DNA of 64,000 nt from Chryseobacterium sp. FP211-J200 (GTDB taxonomy: Bacteria > Bacteroidota > Bacteroidia > Flavobacteriales > Weeksellaceae), in the NCBI RefSeq assembly GCF_001643375.1, contig NZ_LSHB01000006.1:35281-99280 (forward strand), given 5' to 3'. The notes beneath the pieces were generated by a model that was not told where the DNA came from, did no database searches, and worked only from the letters and a program-made list of their open reading frames with translations. Of the stretch, positions 8,525-15,630 are shown piece after piece. The stretch's first letter is position 1. The number at the start of each line of letters is the position of its first letter. A program made the position numbers and the translations under genes.

Positions 8525-8550
8525 AGCTCCGTAGGAGCGACCTGTTAATA
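8525..8550 (+). repeat. REP-like palindromic repeat, copy 5
   Basis: Plus orientation, identical to copy 1 over AGCTCCGTAGGAGCGACC and the TGTTAATA tail. It faces copy 4, so copies 4 and 5 form an inverted pair. Confidence 0.85.
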
Positions 8551-8573
8551 GGAAAAATTACATGATTACAAAC

Positions 8574-8599
8574 AGCTCCGTAGGAGCGACCTGTTAATC
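8574..8599 (+). repeat. REP-like palindromic repeat, copy 6
   Basis: Plus orientation, identical core to copies 1 and 5. It is a direct repeat of copy 5 at a distance of 49 bp. The following 8600-8776 is AT-rich noncoding DNA before the csgA promoter. Confidence 0.85.
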
Positions 8600-8776
8600 A
8601 CAAAAAATTAGAACATATGGAAAATCTCATTTTTTTTCTATTTCATCGAACCCATTGATTTTAATCATTTTTTTATACACATGATTAAACTACAAATTAG
8701 ACCTTCGTGCTATGGGAAATAACAACCGCACAGATTCCCATCTGTGCTTTTTCATGTTTGAAAATCAACTCACTAC

Positions 8777-8842
8777 AAACCGTGATTTTTGAAAATTACA
8801 CTTTTATAATGGTTTTTCGTATGGAACGGCGTGATACCTTTG
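8777..8842 (+). promoter_or_regulatory. csgA promoter with shared curli motif
   Basis: AAACCGTGATTTT (8777-8789) lies 58 bp upstream of the -7 element TACCTTTG (8835-8842), which fits TAnnTTTG. A TTTTTC tract ends at 8818, 16 bp before the -7 element. The same three elements with the same spacing precede the csgB-like gene. The 13-mer is a candidate activator site, perhaps for the LuxR-type regulator at 14418-15068; that link is inference. Confidence 0.6.
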
Positions 8843-8873
8843 TTCCATTATTAACCAATAAAAATTTAGTATT

Positions 8874-9692
8874 ATGAAAAAAATTATTTTTGGTGCTTTT
8901 GCACTAATGACCATGAGCTTCTCATTTGCACAATCCAACATCGACCTAAGTGCACAAATTGGAAATCTGAACACTGCTACAGTCGATCAGACAGGATACT
9001 CGAATTTCAACGCTTTACTACAGGATGGTAATCGCAACGATGCAGATATCGACCAAGTAGGTTGGGTGAATACCAATGTGGCTCTAAGTATGGGAAATCG
9101 TAACTCCATAGATGTGGAACAATGGGGAATTGGAAACGCCAATACGACCAGCCAATATGGAAACAGAAACTCTGCATCGACTTTGCAAGTAGGCTGGTAC
9201 AACGAGGTAGATCAGCTTCAGATCGGTAACAGAAATGATGCGTCTGCAACACAATGGGGTTCTGATAACTACATCAGCCAATACCAAAATGGTAGAAGAA
9301 ACACTGCAACAGCACTCCAAATTGGTTCTGACAATGACATCTATCAAGACCAAATGGGTAGAAGAAATGATGCCTATGCTCTACAGGTAGGATCTGACAA
9401 CTACATCCACCAATTGCAAGATGGTGATGATAACAGCGCAACTCATCTACAGGCAGGTAATAACAATACCGCGGATTCTCATCAATATGGAGATGATAAC
9501 ACGACTATGGGATTACAGGTTGGTAACGGTAATCAATTGTACCAATATCAATATGGGGATGACAACATCGCTATGGATGCTCAGCTTGGTAACAACAACT
9601 ATACTGATGTGACTCAAACTGGGGATTCTCATTTCCATGCAGGATTGCAAGTAGGTAATAGCAACTCATTAATCGTGAATCAATCCAACTGA
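8874..9692 (+). CDS. csgA: Curlin-repeat protein, probable major curli subunit (CsgA-like)
   Basis: This 272-residue protein has a signal peptide (residues 1-19). From Gln28 it is a perfectly regular array of 22 units of 11 residues, Qx-G-xx-N-xxxxx (for example QIGNRNDASAT), ending in a partial QSN. There are no insertions. This is the curlin repeat, which folds as stacked strand-turn-strand units into amyloid fibres on the cell surface. Eleven 22-residue repeats make it longer than E. coli CsgA, which has five. One unit has His in place of the conserved Asn (QTGDSH). The gene has its own promoter and a strong terminator, as expected for the abundant subunit. The csgA name is by position and size. 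Confidence 0.93.
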   Translation: MKKIIFGAFALMTMSFSFAQSNIDLSAQIGNLNTATVDQTGYSNFNALLQDGNRNDADIDQVGWVNTNVALSMGNRNSIDVEQWGIGNANTTSQYGNRNSASTLQVGWYNEVDQLQIGNRNDASATQWGSDNYISQYQNGRRNTATALQIGSDNDIYQDQMGRRNDAYALQVGSDNYIHQLQDGDDNSATHLQAGNNNTADSHQYGDDNTTMGLQVGNGNQLYQYQYGDDNIAMDAQLGNNNYTDVTQTGDSHFHAGLQVGNSNSLIVNQSN

Positions 9693-9722
9693 TCATTACA
9701 AAGCTTTTAACCTTGTAAGTAG

Positions 9723-9754
9723 ATAGGAGAAACTTAGGTTTCTCCTATTTTTTT
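9723..9754 (+). terminator. Strong intrinsic terminator after csgA
   Basis: A perfect 11-bp stem ATAGGAGAAAC / GTTTCTCCTAT with a TTAG loop is followed by six T. It separates csgA from the downstream csgB-E-F-G unit. Confidence 0.9.
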
Positions 9755-9775
9755 AGCTAAAAAAGTACTCACGGA

Positions 9776-9841
9776 AAACCGTGATTTTCTGCCAGTAACT
9801 ATTAACGGTGTTTTTTCCATACCTGCATTCAATTACTTTTA
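9776..9841 (+). promoter_or_regulatory. csgB operon promoter with shared curli motif
   Basis: AAACCGTGATTTT (9776-9788) is 58 bp upstream of TACTTTTA (9834-9841), and a TTTTTC tract ends at 9817. The layout aligns without gaps to the csgA promoter. The sequences between the elements differ, which suggests the elements are selected. Confidence 0.6.
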
Positions 9842-9849
9842 TAAAATAA

Positions 9850-10257
9850 ATGATGAGAAAATTAGTTTACATATTGCCTTTTACAATCCTGATTTTTTTT
9901 TCTTCAAACATCAGGTCGCAACAGATCGAGTGGGGACAGATCAACAGTGCTAATGTCATAGATATCATAGCTGGTCAAAATCCCGACATCGGTACGTATA
10001 CTTCCACGGTCCAGATTGGAGATCATAACAGTGCGGAACTTTTCATAAATGGAAGAACAAGTCTCTCGCTAAGCCAGATCGGAGATTATAACAAAGTTTT
10101 CTACATCAATTCTTTTACAGATGCAGAGGTGAAGAATACCATCACAACGCAGGGTCACAACAACATCATAGATATCACTGGGAGCAACAGTATCTCTGAG
10201 AATATGAAAATGAATATCAAAGGTGACAACACGACCATCTTTATGAGGAACTATTAA
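9850..10257 (+). CDS. csgB: Curlin-repeat minor subunit / nucleator (CsgB-like)
   Basis: This 135-residue protein has a signal peptide (about residues 1-23) followed by about four recognisable but degenerate curlin units, VQIGDHNSAEL, SQIGDYNKVFY, TTQGHNNIIDI and NIKGDNTTIFM. The low repeat number and its place at the head of the secretion operon fit a minor subunit that nucleates fibres, like CsgB. It starts the unit csgB-csgE-csgF-csgG-lipoprotein with 11-21 bp between genes. Assignment as nucleator rather than second structural curlin is by analogy. Confidence 0.8.
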   Translation: MMRKLVYILPFTILIFFSSNIRSQQIEWGQINSANVIDIIAGQNPDIGTYTSTVQIGDHNSAELFINGRTSLSLSQIGDYNKVFYINSFTDAEVKNTITTQGHNNIIDITGSNSISENMKMNIKGDNTTIFMRNY

Positions 10258-10268
10258 AATGTAAAAAA

Positions 10269-11000
10269 ATGAAACAACTATATATTCTATTGATTTCAAT
10301 GTTGGTTGGCTTCCCAGTTCTGAAGGTCAAAGGACAGGACGAGAAAAAGATCGTTGCGAAAATAGAAAGCAAAGACATAGAAGGTCAACTGAAGCTAAGT
10401 GCAATGGCGACCAACAATACTGCAACCTATCAGGAACTCAATTACCTTTTGGTCTCCATCAAAAAGGGAAATGGCGGTAACCTTTCCAACAACAAACAGA
10501 GCGGCAAGTTTTCCTTGAATCCAAATGAGACCAAAAAACTGTCGGAGATCAGCGTCAATATCGCTGATAAAGATGCGCTCAAGACCTTTCTGTATATCCG
10601 GGACGAGCAGACGCAAAAATTAGTTTCGAAAGACAGTCTGGAGATCAATCATAACTCTTTCCAAAAAAAACTAAGTAAAGTGGAAGAAGAGGAGTCATTC
10701 GAACTGAAAGGCCTGACGATAGATGAAACAAAAAGTAAGGTGGGGAAAGATTTTTATGACGCATTTTATCTTCAGTACAGCCAGTTGCCCGAGAAAAGCA
10801 ACTTTACAATTACCATTTCTGAATTGCCTTCTAGAGGAACGAATGGACAGATCAACATCATGATAGATGACAAGCCGATCTATAGTTTTATGACCAATCC
10901 CAATGAGGATTATCAGAAAGAACAATTGACCATGACCTTTCGGTATATCAAAGATTACAACAACAAAAAGAATCTTATAAAAAACGAATTCTTGTACTAA
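10269..11000 (+). CDS. csgE: CsgE-like curli secretion factor with N-terminal CsgH-like domain
   Basis: This 243-residue protein has a signal peptide (1-22). Residues about 144-232 match CsgE: GKDFYDAF (159-166), SELPSRG (184-190) and a following strand plus helix, as in E. coli CsgE, which caps the CsgG channel. Residues about 27-126 look like a separate immunoglobulin-like domain. The segment with GNGGNLSNNKQSGKFSLNP and NETKKLSEISVNI resembles CsgH, the alphaproteobacterial curlin-aggregation inhibitor. The fusion would join a periplasmic anti-amyloid chaperone to the secretion adaptor. The CsgE part is solid; the CsgH reading is from sequence pattern only. Confidence 0.82.
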   Translation: MKQLYILLISMLVGFPVLKVKGQDEKKIVAKIESKDIEGQLKLSAMATNNTATYQELNYLLVSIKKGNGGNLSNNKQSGKFSLNPNETKKLSEISVNIADKDALKTFLYIRDEQTQKLVSKDSLEINHNSFQKKLSKVEEEESFELKGLTIDETKSKVGKDFYDAFYLQYSQLPEKSNFTITISELPSRGTNGQINIMIDDKPIYSFMTNPNEDYQKEQLTMTFRYIKDYNNKKNLIKNEFLY

Positions 11001-11012
11001 AAAAGCACTGCT

Positions 11013-11426
11013 ATGAAAACTCTATTTTTATTCATATTAATGACGTTGGGAACGTTTTCCGTAAAATCCCAACAATTGGTTTACAAACCGATCAATCCGG
11101 CATTTGGCGGCGACACATTCAATTACCAATGGCTTTTGAGCTCGGCTAATGCTCAAAATCAATTCGATGATGACAAGAACGGTTTCAATAACTTATTGGA
11201 TGGACTCAATTCCATGGATAGCTTTACGGATAGTCTCAATAGGCAGATATTGAGTCAATTATCACAAAAGTTATTCGAAGATCAATTTGGTGACGGCAAA
11301 CTGCAACCAGGAAATTATATGTTTGGATCACTCTATCTAGAAATTACACAGTCGTCACAAGGATTGCTGATCAGCATTTTGGATACAGGTACCGGGCAGC
11401 AATCGGAAATTGTGATCCCGAGATAA
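11013..11426 (+). CDS. csgF: Curli assembly protein CsgF
   Basis: This 137-residue protein has a signal peptide (1-19). Its mature N-terminus QQLVYKPINPAFGGDTFNYQ matches the CsgF pattern (TFxFxNPxFGG), the segment that inserts into the CsgG pore. A helical middle (NRQILSQLSQKLF) and a beta-rich C-terminus follow. CsgF couples secretion to surface nucleation by the minor curlin. It lies 12 bp after csgE and 21 bp before csgG. Confidence 0.93.
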   Translation: MKTLFLFILMTLGTFSVKSQQLVYKPINPAFGGDTFNYQWLLSSANAQNQFDDDKNGFNNLLDGLNSMDSFTDSLNRQILSQLSQKLFEDQFGDGKLQPGNYMFGSLYLEITQSSQGLLISILDTGTGQQSEIVIPR

Positions 11427-11447
11427 ACAAAACTAAAAACCAACCTC

Positions 11448-12806
11448 ATGAAAACTAAAATCGATCATAGAATTCTCTGTGTGCTCTTATTTTCATTCAT
11501 TCAAAGCTGTAGTTCCTTATTTAATTTACCATCGAATAAAGAAAAGTCTACAATGGGCGAAATCACTTCCTCCACCAAAGAACTGGAAAATCTACCGCCG
11601 CCAAAAGAAAAGATCGTGATTGGCGTGTACAAATTTCGGGATCAGACCGGGCAGTACAAGCCATCAGAAAATGGCAGCAATTGGAGTACGGCTGTTCCGC
11701 AAGGGACGACAACGATTCTTATCAAAGCTTTGGAGGATAGCAAATGGTTTATTCCGATAGAAAGGGAAAACATTGCCAATCTCCTCAATGAAAGACAGAT
11801 CATTCGCTCTACCAGACAAGAATATCTGAAAGACAATGATAAATCTTCGCCAGCTTTACCACCATTATTATATGCAGGAATTCTTCTGGAAGGTGGCGTT
11901 ATCTCTTATGATAGTAATGTGATGACAGGTGGGATGGGTGCTAGATATTTTGGGATTGGAGCTTCAACTCAGTACAGACAAGATAGAATTACAATCTATC
12001 TAAGGGCTGTTTCAACTTTGAACGGAGAGATCCTGAAAACCGTTTACACATCAAAAACAATACTTTCTACCAGTGTCAATGGGAATTTCTTCAGATACGT
12101 TGATACAGAAAGACTGATGGAGGCGGAGATAGGATTTACCCAAAACGAACCTGTTCAACTGGCGGTTACCGAAGCCATCGAAAAAGCAGTAAAGTCTTTG
12201 ATCGTAGAAGGGGTTCGAGATAATATTTGGGGGAAAACGTCTGCTGATCCTGCTGGTTATAAAAATCTGATAGACAATTATAACATCGAGGAAAAAGATA
12301 ATGACAAAAGGATTCTCGGAAACAAATATCCAAATAATGACCGACAAAAATTCGCACTTTTCACAAATATCGAAGGTCAGCAGGTCAAAGGTGACTATGT
12401 GAATCCAAAAGCGAATTTCGGTATGAAGGCTGGCTTCAAATATTTTTTGAATGACCACGTCAATCTGGAGGTCAACGCTGGCGTCCTGACTATAGAAAAT
12501 GAAAATATCATCAAAAGGACGTTTGTGGTCTCGGAGCTCAACCTGGAATATCTCATCCTTCCGAATTTTAAATTTTCACCTTTCATCTACGCTGGCGGTG
12601 GGACGATGTTCTTCAGCAGAGCCAATTACTACAAAGCCCAATTGGGTGGCGGTCTGGAGTATCTGATCGATAAGAATATCGCCGTCAGATTATCATCTCA
12701 ATATGACATTGGTTTCAAGGACAGCTGGGATGGCTTCGTTCATGGTAATAATGATGACCAGGCGATCCGCGTAGGTTTAGGTGTCAATATTTACATTGGA
12801 AATTAA
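11448..12806 (+). CDS. csgG: Curli secretion channel CsgG with C-terminal beta-barrel extension
   Basis: This 452-residue lipoprotein has its lipobox at QSC (Cys21). Residues about 50-270 are CsgG: KIVIGVYKFRDQTGQYK, then WFIPIERENIANLLNERQIIR and the segment around GARYFGIGASTQYRQDRITIYLR. E. coli CsgG has 277 residues and forms a nonameric outer-membrane pore. Here about 150 extra residues (300-452) alternate polar and hydrophobic residues in strands and end in VGLGVNIYIGN, typical of an OmpA-like or autotransporter-like barrel terminus. This extension is consistent with Bacteroidota forms. How nine extra barrels would pack around the pore is not clear. Confidence 0.93.
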   Translation: MKTKIDHRILCVLLFSFIQSCSSLFNLPSNKEKSTMGEITSSTKELENLPPPKEKIVIGVYKFRDQTGQYKPSENGSNWSTAVPQGTTTILIKALEDSKWFIPIERENIANLLNERQIIRSTRQEYLKDNDKSSPALPPLLYAGILLEGGVISYDSNVMTGGMGARYFGIGASTQYRQDRITIYLRAVSTLNGEILKTVYTSKTILSTSVNGNFFRYVDTERLMEAEIGFTQNEPVQLAVTEAIEKAVKSLIVEGVRDNIWGKTSADPAGYKNLIDNYNIEEKDNDKRILGNKYPNNDRQKFALFTNIEGQQVKGDYVNPKANFGMKAGFKYFLNDHVNLEVNAGVLTIENENIIKRTFVVSELNLEYLILPNFKFSPFIYAGGGTMFFSRANYYKAQLGGGLEYLIDKNIAVRLSSQYDIGFKDSWDGFVHGNNDDQAIRVGLGVNIYIGN

Positions 12807-12820
12807 GAAAAACTACAATC

Positions 12821-14326
12821 ATGAAAACAATTATAAAAATCGCAGTACTGTTTATCCTTTCCACCTTTCTGATTTCTTGTAATGAGGAATTGGTAGAACA
12901 GACCCAAACCGGAATATTGAAAGGAAAAGTTGTGAAACGCGGGACCAATGAGCCTCTGGCAAATGTAAAGATCTTTACCACGCCAACCACTCAAACGGTT
13001 TTCAGTGCGGCAGACGGCACATTCGAGATCTCGGAAATGCCTGTTGGTAATTACTCGGTGAAAGCTGAACTTTCGGGTTATCTTACCAATTTTCTGAGTG
13101 TCAATATGCAAGATCAAAGTCAGCTGGTGACCATTGTTTTTGAAATGGAAGATGATGAATCCCTCAATTCTCCACCAACGGTTCCAAATCTCATTAGTCC
13201 AATCGATAATTCAGAAAACCAACCGCTTTCGGTAGAGTTGACGTGGAGTGCTACCGATCCAGACAGCCTGGATGTGTTGAAATATCGCCTAATTGTAAAG
13301 AATAATCTTAACACTGACATTTTGGAGGTGAAAGACCTTTTGGTAAATCATTACACTTTAAAGGATCTTAAATTCGGTGTGAGCTATTTCTGGCAAGTGG
13401 CCGTTGCGGATGAGATCCATCCAGAGGTTTTCAGTGCGGTAAGTAAATTCACGACCAATAAAACTCCTGCAAACCGTTTTCATTACGTGAGAAAAGAATC
13501 TGGTAATCTATATATTGTTTCGAGTGATGATGTGGGCGCCAATTTCAAATTCACTGCGACTTCGCACAATAGTTGGCGACCACGGAAAAATAACAATGCC
13601 GGCGTGATCGCTTTTCTAAGGACAGAAGGTGGGAATACCCATATTTTCACCGCCAAGCCAGATGGTTCTGAAGTTTTAAAAGTGACTACAGTCCCGCTTT
13701 CGGGATTCAACAACTATGAACTGGACTTTGCTTGGAAAACCAACGGGAAAGAACTGATCTATGCCAATTTTGATAAACTTTATAGGATCAACAAAGACGG
13801 CAGTGGATTGGAGCTCATCTATACAACGCCCGACGGAAGCCTGATCTCTGAATGTGACTGGAGTTATGATAGCAGCAAGATTGCCTTCAAGACCAATGAT
13901 TTCAATGGTTATAATACCAAGATCTATATTATCGATATGCTGGGTGCGACTTTGAAAACAATATTGACTGGAGCTGCAGGAGGAACAGGAGGTTTGGATT
14001 TTTCTGTCGATGGTAATTATCTGGTCTATGCCCATGATGTTTCCGGTTATCAGGATGGCAATTACAGACAGTTGGATTCCCATATCTTCATTTATAATTT
14101 ACTGGATGATTCTGTAAGGGATATTTCTACCGAAAGCGAAAAAACAAATGGGACCAATGATCTGGATCCAAGATTCTCACCCAACAATGCTCAGGTAATC
14201 TTTATGAATACTTCCAATGATGGTATTTCGGAAAAGAATGTGATGGCAGTTGACCTTAGCAGCAATGGCTCCGATCTGGAAAGAACAACGATGTTCGTGA
14301 ATGCAGAAATGCCGGATTACGAGTAA
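12821..14326 (+). CDS. Lipoprotein with regulatory-like, FN3 and beta-propeller domains in curli operon
   Basis: This 501-residue protein has a lipobox ISC (Cys20). Residues about 30-105 form a carboxypeptidase-regulatory-like beta-sandwich (GKVVKRGTNEPLANVKIF). About 115-215 look like a fibronectin type III domain ending in FGVSYFWQVAVADE. About 215-500 are TolB-type propeller blades with repeated D-G and W-S-x-D-x-x-K-I-A-F motifs (CDWSYDSSKIAFKTND). It is 14 bp after csgG and ends with the operon terminator. A role as a surface accessory of the curli machinery, for instance anchoring or chaperoning fibres, is inferred from position only. Confidence 0.85.
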   Translation: MKTIIKIAVLFILSTFLISCNEELVEQTQTGILKGKVVKRGTNEPLANVKIFTTPTTQTVFSAADGTFEISEMPVGNYSVKAELSGYLTNFLSVNMQDQSQLVTIVFEMEDDESLNSPPTVPNLISPIDNSENQPLSVELTWSATDPDSLDVLKYRLIVKNNLNTDILEVKDLLVNHYTLKDLKFGVSYFWQVAVADEIHPEVFSAVSKFTTNKTPANRFHYVRKESGNLYIVSSDDVGANFKFTATSHNSWRPRKNNNAGVIAFLRTEGGNTHIFTAKPDGSEVLKVTTVPLSGFNNYELDFAWKTNGKELIYANFDKLYRINKDGSGLELIYTTPDGSLISECDWSYDSSKIAFKTNDFNGYNTKIYIIDMLGATLKTILTGAAGGTGGLDFSVDGNYLVYAHDVSGYQDGNYRQLDSHIFIYNLLDDSVRDISTESEKTNGTNDLDPRFSPNNAQVIFMNTSNDGISEKNVMAVDLSSNGSDLERTTMFVNAEMPDYE

Positions 14327-14354
14327 AAAATATATTGCAATTTTTTGTGATAGG

Positions 14355-14406
14355 AAAGAATTTCATGGCCGGCTCAAAGGTTTTTGAAATTCTTTTTTTT
14401 TTTTTT
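14355..14406. terminator. Terminator at the end of the curli operon
   Basis: AAAGAATTTCA (14355-14365) pairs with TGAAATTCTTT (14385-14395) and a T-run continues to 14406. It separates the curli operon from the convergent regulator gene. Confidence 0.75.
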
Positions 14407-14417
14407 GTGGATAGATT

Positions 14418-15068
14418 TTATTCTATCATGTGGTTTTCCATAGCATATTTTACAACGCCAGCAGAATTTTTCACATTCAGCTTCATGAGGATCTTTTTGC
14501 GATGGGTTTCTACGGTATTGATGCTGATGAAGAGCTTTTCACAGATCTTCTTGCTACTCAGTCCGTCGCAGATCAGCTTCAGTACTTCCATTTCTCTTTT
14601 GGTAAGACATTCTATCTGATGTCTTTGGTGAACTTGCTTGTGGCTTAGAAAATCCATCATTCTTTCTTTGGCGGAATCACAGATGTAAACAAGGTTGGAA
14701 CTAAGGGCTGCTATAGATTTTACAAACTCATTGCAGCCGCAATTGGTGTCCAAATAACTTTTGATTCCTTTTTCGAATAATTTCCGGATATCTGTAACGT
14801 CAAAAAAATTTCCGATCACAATGATCTTGATATTTTGATGCTGGTTTACCAGATCTTGAACCAATTTGTATATTTCTGTAAGAACCAAGGCTCGTGAACC
14901 TAACATTAGGAATTCCGGAGGCTGATAGCTAAGTTGTTCTGATAGGGTAGCTGTGGAATTACAGATACGTACATTGTCAAATATTTCTCCTTCTGTAAGG
15001 AGTTTCGAAAGACCCTCGGTATAAAATAGGGGCTCATCGAAAATAATTAAATTAGGTTTCATAGGCAT
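14418..15068 (-). CDS. LuxR-family response regulator with degenerate receiver (CsgD-like)
   Basis: This 216-residue protein has a receiver-like domain (residues 1-125) and a GerE/LuxR helix-turn-helix at about 150-212 (LTKREMEVLKLICDGLSS, NTVETHRKKILMKLNV). Where response regulators have the phospho-accepting Asp at the end of strand 3, this one reads PPEFLMLGSR, so the Asp is absent. No kinase is adjacent. E. coli curli are controlled by CsgD, also a LuxR-type protein with an atypical receiver. Its position facing the curli operon makes it the prime candidate regulator, which is inference. The start may be Met1 or Met3. Confidence 0.85.
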   Translation of the reverse strand: MPMKPNLIIFDEPLFYTEGLSKLLTEGEIFDNVRICNSTATLSEQLSYQPPEFLMLGSRALVLTEIYKLVQDLVNQHQNIKIIVIGNFFDVTDIRKLFEKGIKSYLDTNCGCNEFVKSIAALSSNLVYICDSAKERMMDFLSHKQVHQRHQIECLTKREMEVLKLICDGLSSKKICEKLFISINTVETHRKKILMKLNVKNSAGVVKYAMENHMIE

Positions 15069-15630
15069 TTGTTTTTATAAAATGGTTACACTCAAATATA
15101 ATTAAAAAATCAATTAAAAAATAAAATAATTTGTAAAAATATTCGTTTTATGTTGATTTAATGATGATTATATATGATTAATGTAATAAATAGTGAAATT
15201 TATGTAATTATTAATCATTTTTATAATGTATTTTTTTTATATAGATTTCAAGTATTGTTAAATATGATTGTGTTATTTGTAATTATTGTTTGTTATTTTT
15301 TAATAATTTGTTTTTTAATCAAACGATTATTTACCATTTATTTTGAGGGTAAAATTATTTTTTTAAATTATAAATTATTGATTTTTAAAATATTGTCATA
15401 GAGGCGAGAGTGAGTTTAAGTCTTGAAAGTGTCTTGTGTATGGAATTCAATATTCTGTAAAAATAAAGTTAACATAAGATAATTTCTGAAATGATATGGA
15501 TGGTGCATTTTGCAAAAGTAAAGTCTAAAAATATGTCAACTCATAGTGTTTTTTGCGTAACATTAGCCGGGAATTTGTGACTAATAAAATGTTGCGTAAA
15601 TTACGCTCCAGAAAAAAATAAAAGTATAGT
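15069..15630. other. AT-rich intergenic region between regulator and M16 protease
   Basis: The region is very AT-rich up to about 15400 and has no convincing gene; a short open frame at 15174-15401 has no coding character. It must hold the promoters of the minus-strand regulator and the plus-strand protease. Confidence 0.45.
15553..15606 (+). promoter_or_regulatory. Repeated TTGCGTAA motif before the M16 protease gene
   Basis: TTGCGTAA occurs at 15553-15560 and 15592-15599. The second copy is part of the inverted repeat GCGTAA-A-TTACGC (15594-15606). It sits 25 bp before the start codon. It could be an operator; nothing identifies the binding protein. Confidence 0.35.

Noticed and set aside
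8371..8599. Possible CRISPR array
   Set aside because: Repeats occur in both orientations with uneven spacing and surround a Y1 transposase; no cas genes are near.
8960..9690. DNA-level tandem repeats as a noncoding satellite
   Set aside because: They are the codons of the 11-residue curlin units in an intact secreted protein.
15174..15401. 75-residue open frame in the AT-rich gap
   Set aside because: Composition is almost only hydrophobic residues from AT-rich DNA, with no plausible ribosome-binding site or family.
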